Positions 56,372 through 64,000 of a stretch of 64,000 nucleotides of DNA are shown one piece after another. Made by a program: the position numbers and the translations under genes. The first letter of the stretch is position 1; each line of letters opens with the position of its first letter. The notes beneath the pieces were generated by a model that saw only the letters and a program-made list of their open reading frames with translations, was not told where the DNA came from and did no database searches. This stretch comes from Gimesia alba. GTDB lineage: Bacteria; Planctomycetota; Planctomycetia; Planctomycetales; Planctomycetaceae. The stretch covers positions 6,763,493 to 6,827,492 of the forward strand of contig NZ_CP036269.1 in NCBI RefSeq assembly GCF_007744675.1, in the 5' to 3' direction.

Positions 56372-56377
56372 TACTGC

Positions 56378-56587
56378 ATGAACAGTTTTGGAACAGGACC
56401 GACTTTACGTGAAGCATCACCTTGGCTGAAAGATGATGCGATTCGGCGTGCGCGCATTCTTGAGGTTACAGAACGCAATAGTGTGATTGAAGGACTGCCC
56501 CCCTTCACTGCAGAAACGCGTAGCAAAATCATGCAGCAACTGGAAGCTATGTCTGCTTCCGAGCCTCAGCCAAAGCCTGCTCAATAA
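56378..56587 (+). CDS. Small protein with Fic-inhibitory-like IEG motif
   Basis: 69 residues, probably leaderless. The central RARILEVTERNSVIEGLPPFTAETRSKI contains N-S-V-I-E-G, close to the (S/T)xxxE(G/N) inhibitory helix that blocks the ATP site of Fic enzymes. It converges with a Fic gene and overlaps its 3' end by 41 bases. I infer a separate Fic antitoxin, although the convergent order is unusual; known pairs are usually co-transcribed. Confidence 0.6.
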   Translation: MNSFGTGPTLREASPWLKDDAIRRARILEVTERNSVIEGLPPFTAETRSKIMQQLEAMSASEPQPKPAQ

Positions 56588-57194
56588 TGGCAATCATCGG
56601 CTGATAGTCTTTCCGGATCAATGCTGCTTTGGCGGCTTCTATATACTGCTCCATCCCAGGTTCGGTTTGGTCATATATCAATAAAGGTCTGTTAGACTGA
56701 ATGGCCAGCAAATCAGTCATTAACTTGATTGCCCTGGCATTTCCTTCCCGGAAGGGATGAATCGCCAAAAACTCTCCCTGGATTTCGCCGATCGCTTCAC
56801 AGAACCCTTTGTCATCTGTGAGGCGGATAGCCGGATATTTCTGCAAAACATCTTTCTCATAATTTTGCATTGCCTCGTCCAGATAATGTGGAGGTGGCCA
56901 GATCGCACCGGGTTTACTTATTTGTAAAGTTCGCCATCGACCAGCCCACTCAAACAACTCCCCAAAAATCTTAGCATGAATATGCAGCAATAGCTCAGAT
57001 GTCATGGGAGTATCAAACCGGACTTCTGAAAACAAAGACTCATATGCTTTTGCCAATTCCAGTTCTTCAAAATGCTGTAATGTTTCCAGATCGGTAATCC
57101 CCAGTTTATTCACCAGGACGGTCTCAGCATCGTCCACAAACTGAGCTTCAATATTTCCGGAAACATCGTATTTGTCCTGGTGCTTTTTTTTCAT
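56547..57194 (-). CDS. Fic/Doc-family protein (AMP-transferase toxin-like)
   Basis: 215 residues. The Fic core is HPFREGNARAIKLM (canonical HxFxxGNGR; the second Gly is Ala here) with the flap strand region FEWAGRWRTLQISKPGAIWPPPHYLDEAM upstream. Catalytic His, Phe, Asp/Glu and Asn are present. Fic enzymes transfer AMP or other groups to target proteins. No inhibitory motif is evident in its own N-terminus, which fits regulation in trans by the small convergent protein. Confidence 0.88.
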   Translation of the reverse strand: MKKKHQDKYDVSGNIEAQFVDDAETVLVNKLGITDLETLQHFEELELAKAYESLFSEVRFDTPMTSELLLHIHAKIFGELFEWAGRWRTLQISKPGAIWPPPHYLDEAMQNYEKDVLQKYPAIRLTDDKGFCEAIGEIQGEFLAIHPFREGNARAIKLMTDLLAIQSNRPLLIYDQTEPGMEQYIEAAKAALIRKDYQPMIAIIEQALAEARKQT

Positions 57195-57277
57195 GTACCT
57201 AATCTACTAGAAGAATAAAGATACCGCCACACAGTTTAAACGATGAGACTAGCTAATCTGCAGGTAAGTTTCCTCGC

Positions 57278-58132
57278 TTATCGATTTCCCAGAGCTTTTA
57301 GAGTTCTGGCATGAATTACCTTTTTCATGTCTTCAGGCAAGTCGCGCATTGATTCTGTCGTGACAGTAACCTCCTTATAGGTGTTCGTGATCGCCTTCAT
57401 GGCTTCTTTGATAAATTTGCTGGCACGTTCTTCGTTCCAGGCATAGTCAAATGTGAAATCGTTATGCTTCACCAAAAAGAACTCTGGTAGATACAAGCCG
57501 ATTTGTTCCCAATGGACTGAGCGGATTTTTTTTGAGATCACTGAGGCGACTTTATCGAAATTACTGTTACTGATGACACAGAAAATCGTGTTTTCCGATT
57601 TTAATATATCGCTCGCCATTTCAGCTGCCACCACATCCCGTCTGGTAAATTCCAGGAACTCTGCTCGCCGCCAGAGATGATAATGAATCTGATTTGTTTT
57701 ATTTGCCTCAATCAGATCACGATGGTCTTTTGACCATTTCATCCCCGTATCACTCAGCATTCCCATCCGGCGTACATACTCATCCGCATGCCTCTGAGTA
57801 GGAAAGTGATCGCAGGGACGATACAGGACTACGCTGGCAACTGCTGTAAGGCTGATATGAAACAGGCTCGCAATGCCTTTGACGTCCGTTACATCTACAT
57901 ACTGCCAGCTTAATTCGTCAGTGGGCAGTAATGCAGAGACAGAAATATTGAGAGTTTTCGCCAGTTTCATCAAAAGGGGTGGGAGAGGAAGTCTCTGTCC
58001 GGATTCGATCCGGCTCAGATGTCCTTTCGTAATTCCGGCAGCTTCTGCCAACTGCTGTTGAGTCCAATTCAGCGACTCCCGAATCCCTACTATTCTATCT
58101 GCAATTTCTTCTTCTATTCGTTTCATGGTCAT
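57278..58132 (-). CDS. XRE-family regulator with large C-terminal domain
   Basis: 284 residues; AAGGCG lies upstream of the ATG. N-terminal HTH (IREsLNWTQQQLAEAAGITKGHLSRIESGQRLPLPPLLMKLAKTLNISVSALL). The C-terminal ~200 residues have no domain I can name. It sits at the left edge of element B, divergent from its small membrane-protein genes, so it may be the element's master regulator. Confidence 0.82.
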   Translation of the reverse strand: MTMKRIEEEIADRIVGIRESLNWTQQQLAEAAGITKGHLSRIESGQRLPLPPLLMKLAKTLNISVSALLPTDELSWQYVDVTDVKGIASLFHISLTAVASVVLYRPCDHFPTQRHADEYVRRMGMLSDTGMKWSKDHRDLIEANKTNQIHYHLWRRAEFLEFTRRDVVAAEMASDILKSENTIFCVISNSNFDKVASVISKKIRSVHWEQIGLYLPEFFLVKHNDFTFDYAWNEERASKFIKEAMKAITNTYKEVTVTTESMRDLPEDMKKVIHARTLKALGNR

Positions 58133-58272
58133 GGTTGCGCCTTAGCAACTTCTCTTTTTGGGACGTGATTCCTTCTATCGCCTGCGGTTATCTCCCCTGT
58201 ATATATGAAGTCGTTGAGAGCTGATTATACCAAACATTGATGTGTGTCCTTCATAACAATCGAGAGTGATTC

Positions 58273-58512
58273 ATGGAAGCTTTTCTTTGGCTTTTCTACA
58301 TCCTGGCCGGCATTCTGATTTTCGCTGCTTACCCCAACCTGGGGCTGGTGGGAAAAACCACCTACACCATTTTCTTCCCTGTGCACTGGGCAGTGCTGAG
58401 CTTTGTCTCAGCCTGCATTACTCATCAGGGAAACTTTCAAGATAACCCCATTCAGAATCTGTTAATCCCGTTCGGAGTGATTTTACTGTTATGGTTGCTG
58501 TGTTCGCTTTAA
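58273..58512 (+). CDS. Small membrane protein of element B
   Basis: 79 residues with GAGAG upstream. Three hydrophobic stretches (FLWLFYILAGILIFAAY, YTIFFPVHWAVLSFVSACI, LLIPFGVILLLWLLCSL). The stop and the next start overlap as TAATG. No family is recognised. Confidence 0.65.
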   Translation: MEAFLWLFYILAGILIFAAYPNLGLVGKTTYTIFFPVHWAVLSFVSACITHQGNFQDNPIQNLLIPFGVILLLWLLCSL

Positions 58513-58778
58513 TGCTGTTCGTCTGGATGATGGTGATGCTGTTCCTCGGCATTCGTCATCTTTCAGAGCACGGGTTTCCCCGGAAATCGAAGAAGTCCCG
58601 TCCTGTTTCGCCACCGCCTCCACCTGATCGTGCGGAAAGACTGGGGCAGGTACGGGCCGCATTTGAAGAAGAACTCCGCTTACTTCAAAACCTGAATTTA
58701 AACGATTTCGAACGCAACGCCGCCATTCTGCACGCCCGGCAGAAATACACACAGAAAATCAAGGAGATACTCGGATGA
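58512..58778 (+). CDS. Single-pass membrane protein with cytoplasmic helix
   Basis: 88 residues. ATG 58512 overlaps the previous stop (TAATG); a start at 58491 in the same frame is less likely. One N-terminal membrane helix (LFVWMMVMLFLGI) is followed by a Pro-rich linker and a charged helix (ERLGQVRAAFEEELRLLQNLNLNDFERNAAILHARQKYTQKI). Its stop overlaps the ATPase start, so it may anchor that ATPase. Confidence 0.68.
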   Translation: MLFVWMMVMLFLGIRHLSEHGFPRKSKKSRPVSPPPPPDRAERLGQVRAAFEEELRLLQNLNLNDFERNAAILHARQKYTQKIKEILG

Positions 58779-60061
58779 TTTTGTGTTTGTATCTCCTGAT
58801 GATTCTCATTGTCGGTGCGACCCGGATGGGAAAAACGTTCGGCGTGATTGATAAACTCACTCATGAAACCCGTAAGATTCTCGCGTTAGATCCGCAGGAC
58901 AGTTTATCTCGCCGGTTCTTTCAACATCATATCTGTGGAGGATCGACCAAAAGAATACTTTACGATCAGTTACGGCGTACTGATCGGGCTCCCGGTTTTA
59001 TTTCTCTTTGGGAATCTGAACATACTGATCCATTACAGCGACTGAGAGAAAATGACTATGAACGGTCATTGATCGCAGAACCGCTTTACGGCCGCCGGTC
59101 ACTGGACGGCGTGAGTCGTCCTCGTATTGCAGAATATACTGACGAAGCGCTGAAAGTCATCCAGTTCCAGAATGCCTACGCTCCTCTGTTCTGGTTGCCG
59201 TTCGCCATTCAGCCTCACCTGCCGGATTTTGAGTTCCTGCTGCGACACTGCACACACCAGGAAACGGTTGACAGACTCCAATCGCTGGCCAAACTCTCTC
59301 CCGGCCAGCTTCGAAACGAAGTGTCTCCCACACTTCGCCTGCTGGAACCTGCATGTCGAGATCCGGCATTCATTTCCAGGTGCGGAACGCTTCACTGCGA
59401 TGATCTTATCAACCGCTATGACACTCTCATCGTGGAAGGATCTGGTGCCACTGACCAGACCATCGAAATCGTACTCCAGCTCTGGACCTATAAAGCGATT
59501 CAGTACGTGGAACGTCACAAACGAAGCCTGGTCCTGGTGATTGACGAAGCGGCAAACTGGAACCTGATCACCAAAGACCTGCTGAGGGCAGTTGCCACCT
59601 TAGAAAAGTACGGCTTTGAACTAATCCTGATCACGCAGTCTCTGAGCATCGTATCCAGTGAAATTCGTGTGACCTTATTCCAGAACGCACGGCGGGTGGA
59701 ATGCTACCGGGTCGGCAGCCTGGAAGATGCCAGACTGATGAGCGGAATCTTTGGCGCCCTGCAGTACGATCCTGATTCATCTGGCGGCGTGAGCGGCCAG
59801 GGAAAGATGCTCATCCAGGAACTGATGACACTCCCGGTTGGGACGCGGTATGTCCGTGAACAGGGGCACGTCTTTAAAGAACAGTCACCGATTTTAAAGG
59901 ACTCTTACGCATGGCCGGGGATTTCGGAGCACATGATGCAAGACGCGATCCAGAACATCATTCAGGGGGCCGATTACCAAACCCCGAAATATTGTACGCC
60001 CGCCAGCGTCAGGGGCAGGCAGCGTGGCTCGAACGCAGACGAATCATCGTGGAGAGGGTAA
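58775..60061 (+). CDS. P-loop ATPase of element B (DNA-transfer-like)
   Basis: 428 residues, starting with ATGA overlap. Walker A VGATRMGKT at about residues 13-21, Walker B LVLVIDEAANWNL, a following LILITQSLSIVSSEIR sensor segment and FQNARRVECYRVGS. These are features of the FtsK/VirD4/HerA-like class. It takes the same place in element B as the ATPase at 43079 has in element A. The C-terminal 50 residues overlap another frame (59911 onward) and look weakly constrained here. Confidence 0.78.
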   Translation: MILCLYLLMILIVGATRMGKTFGVIDKLTHETRKILALDPQDSLSRRFFQHHICGGSTKRILYDQLRRTDRAPGFISLWESEHTDPLQRLRENDYERSLIAEPLYGRRSLDGVSRPRIAEYTDEALKVIQFQNAYAPLFWLPFAIQPHLPDFEFLLRHCTHQETVDRLQSLAKLSPGQLRNEVSPTLRLLEPACRDPAFISRCGTLHCDDLINRYDTLIVEGSGATDQTIEIVLQLWTYKAIQYVERHKRSLVLVIDEAANWNLITKDLLRAVATLEKYGFELILITQSLSIVSSEIRVTLFQNARRVECYRVGSLEDARLMSGIFGALQYDPDSSGGVSGQGKMLIQELMTLPVGTRYVREQGHVFKEQSPILKDSYAWPGISEHMMQDAIQNIIQGADYQTPKYCTPASVRGRQRGSNADESSWRG

Positions 60062-60615
60062 GAACTCATGTTTGTGGCGTCCATCATTTTCTGGATCTGT
60101 TTCCCAGTCTGGCAAAGGCCTATCAGACCACTGCCAAACTGCGAAAACGGGGCATTATTAAATACATCGGTTCCGCACAGATCACCGGCGACGGTCGGCC
60201 GCGAGACATGTTCTATAACGGGAAACGACCAGAGATGGACCAGCTTATCCATGAATATCATCTCACAACATTTTGCCTGCTGTATCCGGATGCTGAATTC
60301 AAACGGCTTCACGATGTCGATCCCCGGTATCGTGCTGATGCTGAGATGCTCTTTCTGGAAATCAACAAGAAATATTTTGTGGAGTTACATACGGGAACAG
60401 TACGAAATCACCAGCGAATTCAGGAACGGTTTCGTGCATATGAAAGCTCCTGTGACGACGTGCTGTGGGTCTGCCTGCAGCCGGACGACAAACAAAAACT
60501 GATGCAGTTATGCGATTACTCAAATATGTATTTCACCTGCCTGGAAGACGTGCTGAAACAACCGTTTGGCTCGGTCTGGACTGACAGGGACGGTCATCTT
60601 TGTGAACTGGAATAG
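59911..60615 (+). CDS. Replication-relaxation-like protein B
   Basis: 234 residues from ATG 59911 (AAAGGAC upstream), overlapping the ATPase gene by 150 bases in another frame; a GTG at 60049 would give a shorter overlap. A winged-helix-like segment (LAKAYQTTAKLRKRGIIKYIG) is followed by DRRYRAD...FLEINKKYFVELHTGT and VLWVCLQPDDKQKLMQLC, the counterpart of the order seen in the replication-relaxation protein at 35699. It may process DNA for replication or transfer of element B. Confidence 0.62.
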   Translation: MAGDFGAHDARRDPEHHSGGRLPNPEILYARQRQGQAAWLERRRIIVERVRTHVCGVHHFLDLFPSLAKAYQTTAKLRKRGIIKYIGSAQITGDGRPRDMFYNGKRPEMDQLIHEYHLTTFCLLYPDAEFKRLHDVDPRYRADAEMLFLEINKKYFVELHTGTVRNHQRIQERFRAYESSCDDVLWVCLQPDDKQKLMQLCDYSNMYFTCLEDVLKQPFGSVWTDRDGHLCELE

Positions 60616-60848
60616 TTAGAAAAACGAATAAAGAACCTGGTTTTTAACCGGGTTAATAACCGGATAGAAACCCTATGGTTTCTAAACACCCCCTGCTGAG
60701 ACTGACTTCTTATGAAAGAGAAACAGCTCCTGTTTCCCTTTCATTTCATAGTCATTTTCAACTACTGCTGTCCCGGGAGACCGCAGGAATATTTCAATCT
60801 CAACCCGGCCAGGTCCCGGCTGGCTCTTATTCCTGGAAAGGAACATTC
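60616..60848. promoter_or_regulatory. Palindrome cluster, candidate origin or nick region
   Basis: Within 60634-60682 lie three inverted repeats: AACCTGG/CCGGGTT around a T-rich loop, GGTTA-A-TAACC (60651-60661), and GAAACC-CTAT-GGTTTC (60667-60682), with ACC/GGT units recurring. It follows the replication-relaxation gene directly. The longer frame of the next gene (from 60675) adds 58 unconvincing residues. Confidence 0.4.
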
Positions 60849-61106
60849 ATGAAACGCAGTTCAATGAACAGTCACCCGCAGGTCATCGGAGGTACTCCGG
60901 CTGGCCCCGGTACGGGACAACTGGCTCCCGCCGCCCCGCAGCAGGTCATCGTCCAGCTGCCGCCGTCGGCCCAGCTGCTCAGCCTGGTGAATCAGGTGCT
61001 GGCCAATCCCGATGCGGTCGTACAACAGGCTGTCTCGATGATTGATGAAACCCACAACTCTGTTTCGATTCGTGAGCGAATCGTCGTTTACATTGAGGAG
61101 GATTAA
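60849..61106 (+). CDS. Small Pro/Gln-rich protein of element B
   Basis: 85 residues from ATG 60849 (AAAGGAAC upstream). A disordered N-terminus (GGTPAGPGTGQLAPAAPQQVIVQLPPSAQ) leads to a helical part (LLSLVNQVLANPDAVVQQAVSMI). Not recognised. Confidence 0.6.
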   Translation: MKRSSMNSHPQVIGGTPAGPGTGQLAPAAPQQVIVQLPPSAQLLSLVNQVLANPDAVVQQAVSMIDETHNSVSIRERIVVYIEED

Positions 61107-61109
61107 CTA

Positions 61110-61244
61110 ATGGGAAAACGGTTTGAAATTGACCGGCAGACAACTGTCCGTGAAACGCCTGATGCATCAGGTGTCGAGATTATTATCGGTCTGGCGTTCT
61201 GGATCATTTTGATCGGGGTGATCGCAAAGGGCTGTGGTGGTTAA
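61110..61244 (+). CDS. 44-residue single-pass membrane peptide
   Basis: MGKRFEIDRQTTVRETPDA followed by one membrane helix (GVEIIIGLAFWIILIGVIA) and KGCGG. It starts 3 bases after the previous stop, with GAGGAGG upstream. Part of a run of very short genes. Confidence 0.6.
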   Translation: MGKRFEIDRQTTVRETPDASGVEIIIGLAFWIILIGVIAKGCGG

Positions 61245-61245
61245 C

Positions 61246-61374
61246 GTGGGACGAAAAAAAGCAAGCGTTGATCGCCTGGTCTCAATTAATCGTGGGAATG
61301 GATGCCTGACAGTTATTTTACAACTTTTAGGTCTGTTGCTCCTGCTGATGTTCATCGTCAGTTTCATTAAATAG
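61246..61374 (+). CDS. 42-residue basic membrane peptide
   Basis: It starts with GTG one base after the previous stop. A basic N-terminus (GRKKASVDRLV) is followed by a hydrophobic C-terminal helix (VILQLLGLLLLLMFIVSFI). Coupled to the preceding micro-gene. Confidence 0.55.
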   Translation: MGRKKASVDRLVSINRGNGCLTVILQLLGLLLLLMFIVSFIK

Positions 61375-61424
61375 CAGTATCTGATTTTGGCTGTATCAGG
61401 GAAGCAACAGAAGTGAGGTAAATC

Positions 61425-61610
61425 ATGGTTACCATCGAATCAACCGGGAAAGGGAAATGCTCTCTTTCCGGAAAAGAATGTCATGGGATTCATGTCAAGT
61501 TTGCTGAGGGATCACCGCAAAAGGTATTTCTCTCGTGGCGCAGTTTACAGCAACTGGTGAAGTTGAAATCACAGGACTCGATTACAGGAAAGGATGAGAA
61601 AACAAAGTAA
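61425..61610 (+). CDS. 61-residue hypothetical protein
   Basis: Acidic/basic mix with a C-x-x-x-x-x-C pair (CSLSGKECHGIHVKF) that could bind a metal. GAGGTAAATC precedes the ATG. Not recognised. Confidence 0.55.
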   Translation: MVTIESTGKGKCSLSGKECHGIHVKFAEGSPQKVFLSWRSLQQLVKLKSQDSITGKDEKTK

Positions 61611-61732
61611 TCGATTCATGAAATATGTTCTCCTGAAAATGGTACGTCGCTTTAAATGATACTTCCGAAGCGGCGTGCCATTTCTTTCTGTATACGGTCA
61701 TTTCGATAACCATTTTTGAGGAAACCATATCG

Positions 61733-61948
61733 ATGAACAAACTGAATACGGGAGTGATCCACTCAAATGAAGCCTACAGCAAGGCGATGGTGCTACAACG
61801 ACTCGGAATTTCACAGCGGTTCTGGGATAAGATGCTGGATGACGGTTTACCGTATGTCACGGTCGGTCACACACGCTGGATTACCGGCCAGAGCCTGCTC
61901 GAATTTTTCGAAAGCCATTCCCAAACGAAAGTAAGTGAGGCAGAATAG
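61733..61948 (+). CDS. Excisionase-like small DNA-binding protein B
   Basis: 71 residues, 80% like the protein at 33565 (AYSKAMVLQRLGISQRFWDKMLDDGLPYVTVGHTRWITGQSLLEFFESH). The N-terminal 12 residues differ. It lies 19 bp before integrase B. Confidence 0.82.
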   Translation: MNKLNTGVIHSNEAYSKAMVLQRLGISQRFWDKMLDDGLPYVTVGHTRWITGQSLLEFFESHSQTKVSEAE

Positions 61949-61967
61949 TCCCCTCTTCTGACCTGCC

Positions 61968-63599
61968 ATGCCTCGTAAACCTGAAATCGGTAACATTCAA
62001 CTCTACCCGAACCGGCCCCTCAAGCAGACCGACCGAAACGGGTACGTTTTGAAATTCTATTGTCCGCTGCATCAAAAGCGGATCAGGAAGAGTTGCGGTA
62101 CACGTGATCGGCGAGAAGCCCGCCGGATCATGCGGGAGTGCCGGGAGCGATTATTAAACGGAAACTATATCGAGTCGGGCGGCGTGATCACGGAAGCCCT
62201 GGAAATCCAGACTCATGTTCCATCCCCTGCCCCAGAACCCCAGGAAGGAGTGGAATACCTGAGTGATATGCGCTGGCAGGATTGTGTGGAGCACTACTAT
62301 GAACACTGCAAAAAGCGTTTCCGGAATAAATCATTAGATAATTCCATGTCGCGGATCGGGATCGCTGGCCGGATTCTGGAAAATCAGCGGAAGCAGAAGA
62401 AACTTCAGGAGAATGGAAACATTGAAGAATACACCACCCTGACGGCGTTGGAGTATTTACAGGATCGGCTGCTCGCTGGTGAAGAAAGCCGTCAGGATTA
62501 CCGGGCTCCGACGACAGTCAACTCGACGATGGGAGCAATTATGGCATTCGTACGGTATTGTTATCGTCATGACTGGATCCGGAAGGTTCCTCCGGTCACA
62601 AAACTGAGTGTGGATGATGTGATGAAAGGACGACCGGTCACCAATGAAGAATTTGAAAAAATGATCGAGGTGACTCCCGAAATCGTAGGTAAGCAACCGG
62701 CGGATTCCTGGAAAATCGTTTTACAGATACTCTGGGAAAGTGCCTTTCGCATCAGTGACGTGATGAACTTTTCCTGGGATGATGAGCGAAAGATTCACCC
62801 CGTCTGGCCAGAACGTCAGGATTTGCACCCGACATTGATCATTCCCTCTACACAAAAGAACCGCAAGAACCAGGAAATCCCAATGCTGCCAGGTCTGCAA
62901 GAGCTGCTGGAACAGGTTCCAGAAAAAGAACGTCGAGGTTGGGTGGTTGACCCACAGCCGATGGAATATCAGATCGAAACAGACAGTGAATGGTTCAGAC
63001 CGACCAACACTGATCTCGCCAGGCTGGCTGAACAGTACAGCAATACTGCCATCGGCCGAGCTTGTGGGGTTTCTGATACCACCATCCGAAACTGGCTTGG
63101 CAAAGCGAAAATCAAACGCAAGGTCGAATTCAATCAGCATCAGGGGGAGATTGCTTCCGATGCCATAGCAAAACTGAGAAAACGGGCTGAGAAGCAGTCC
63201 AGCAGACAGGCTCAGAGAACGGAGAAACGGCTGTCAACGGACCGAGTCAGCCGAATCATTGCTCAGATTGGAGAACAAGCCAGAATTATCGTTCAACAAC
63301 CAGATGAAGAAACGGGACGCCGTCTGAAGTATGCCACGGCTCACGATCTGAGACGGGGTTGTGCTCACCGACTGATCAATGCGGGGATCTCTGCAGAAAC
63401 TCTCAAAGTCATTTTACGACACCGAGACTTTTCAACGACTGAAAAGTTCTATGGTGCGACTAAAGCTGCCCAAGCTGCTGCGTCGGAGGTTCGTGAGAAA
63501 TTGGAAGATAAGAACTCCAAAAATGATCCCACAGAAATAATGCCTCTTCTTTCTGCTGACGAGATACAGAAGCTGAAGATCATTCTAAATTCGATTTGA
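61968..63599 (+). CDS. Tyrosine recombinase/integrase B with inserted HTH
   Basis: 543 residues, collinear with integrase A and differing by scattered substitutions. It has the catalytic Arg (ESAFRISDV), HDLRRG, HRDFSTTEKFYG, and the HTH insertion (NTAIGRACGVSDTTIRNWL) between them. Oriented opposite to A. The sequence from its 3' end to CCATGA matches A, then continues into the copy of 28792-29126. Confidence 0.93.
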   Translation: MPRKPEIGNIQLYPNRPLKQTDRNGYVLKFYCPLHQKRIRKSCGTRDRREARRIMRECRERLLNGNYIESGGVITEALEIQTHVPSPAPEPQEGVEYLSDMRWQDCVEHYYEHCKKRFRNKSLDNSMSRIGIAGRILENQRKQKKLQENGNIEEYTTLTALEYLQDRLLAGEESRQDYRAPTTVNSTMGAIMAFVRYCYRHDWIRKVPPVTKLSVDDVMKGRPVTNEEFEKMIEVTPEIVGKQPADSWKIVLQILWESAFRISDVMNFSWDDERKIHPVWPERQDLHPTLIIPSTQKNRKNQEIPMLPGLQELLEQVPEKERRGWVVDPQPMEYQIETDSEWFRPTNTDLARLAEQYSNTAIGRACGVSDTTIRNWLGKAKIKRKVEFNQHQGEIASDAIAKLRKRAEKQSSRQAQRTEKRLSTDRVSRIIAQIGEQARIIVQQPDEETGRRLKYATAHDLRRGCAHRLINAGISAETLKVILRHRDFSTTEKFYGATKAAQAAASEVREKLEDKNSKNDPTEIMPLLSADEIQKLKIILNSI

Positions 63600-63662
63600 G
63601 AGGATCAATTAATTTTTGATCGGCTTTCTCAAATATATCGGACTTTTCATTCACACGACAAA

Positions 63663-63685
63663 GGCATCATGGATCGCATGGTGCC
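63663..63685 (-). repeat. att-like site next to integrase B
   Basis: On the minus strand: GGCACCATGCGATCCATGAT and on to GCC. It matches 29108 and 31829. It lies 64 bp past the integrase stop. Confidence 0.6.
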
Positions 63686-64000
63686 GGAGGTTTTCGCATT
63701 TCACAAGTGGTTCCTCAGCGGACAATCCGAAGCCCCTGAGGGGAGTCGACCTGATGCCAGTGTTCTTGGCTCGGACCGTCGATACCATGAGTCGTCATTA
63801 TTAGAATGTAGTGTGCACTAAATTAATGTGAGAATCGAATTGATTATCAGTGCATTGTTGCTCGAAACATAAATACGAGAAGCAGTATGCAATTGTGTAT
63901 TTATTGAAGGTTTTCTAGGCACTCTGTTTTCAGATTCTGAGGTTAAATTCAAACTTTTCAAGCCCAATAATCCTTGATATGTCCCTGCATTGATATTTTG
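63667..64000 (-). repeat. Conserved non-coding block, inverted copy of 28792-29126
   Basis: Truncated by the window end. See the partner block. No gene is seen in it. Confidence 0.8.

Overview
The window looks like a planctomycete chromosome (order Planctomycetales, Gimesia-like). This is an inference from an ECF-type sigma factor paired with a membrane-anchored Ser/Thr kinase, a decayed planctomycete-style c-type cytochrome, secreted Tyr/Gly/His-rich small proteins, and some TTG starts. About 6.6 kb at the left end is ordinary host sequence. Most of the rest is accessory DNA built from several mobile units.

Layout. (1) 1-6.6 kb, host-like: a HlyD-type membrane fusion protein coupled to a fused ABC ATPase/permease, a fumarylacetoacetate-hydrolase-family enzyme, two secreted low-complexity proteins with terminators, and tRNA-Arg(ACG). 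(2) 7.0-14.6 kb, an AT-rich island beside the tRNA: a tightly packed five-gene operon (calcineurin-like phosphoesterase, helical protein, two P-loop GTPase-like proteins, large GAP1-like protein) resembling the double-GTPase/GAP1 class of bacterial conflict systems, a small hypothetical gene, and a broken tyrosine integrase. (3) 15.0-31.1 kb, a signalling island: an IS5-family element directly upstream of a GAF-PAS-PAS-GAF-GGDEF-EAL protein, then a PilZ protein, two response regulators with degenerate AAA+ domains, a GAF-GGDEF protein and a GAF-only paralogue, a CheY-like regulator and a BLUF photoreceptor. Several genes are paralogous pairs, so a module appears to have duplicated. A dead cytochrome gene and an IS5 remnant lie between them.

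(4) 31.8-47.1 kb, integrative element A on the minus strand: integrase with an HTH inserted in its catalytic domain, excisionase-like protein, small proteins, a replication-relaxation-like protein, a ParDE-type toxin-antitoxin pair, a 1529-residue nuclease-STAND-repeat protein (Avs-like defence candidate), and a VirD4/FtsK-like ATPase with membrane and secreted partners. (5) 47.5-50.8 kb: ECF sigma factor and Ser/Thr kinase. (6) 51.0-56.3 kb: a recombinase-in-trio (RIT) element with 48-bp terminal inverted repeats and a membrane-protein passenger. It sits symmetrically between two inverted copies of a compact module made of a 27-residue peptide gene, a paired operator, an XRE regulator and a structured hairpin. 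This module is the best candidate here for something undescribed. (7) 56.3-63.6 kb: a Fic protein with a convergent small IEG-motif protein, an XRE-family regulator, then integrative element B on the plus strand with small membrane proteins, ATPase, replication-relaxation-like protein, micro-proteins, excisionase and a second integrase.

Elements A and B are diverged relatives in opposite orientation. Each integrase has the same att-like motif just past its 3' end, and a conserved block of about 330 bp (28.8-29.1 kb and 63.7-64.0 kb) flanks the region in inverted orientation. The roughly 30 kb between them is therefore a composite island bounded by long inverted repeats. Family names come from motifs read by eye and have not been checked against any database.
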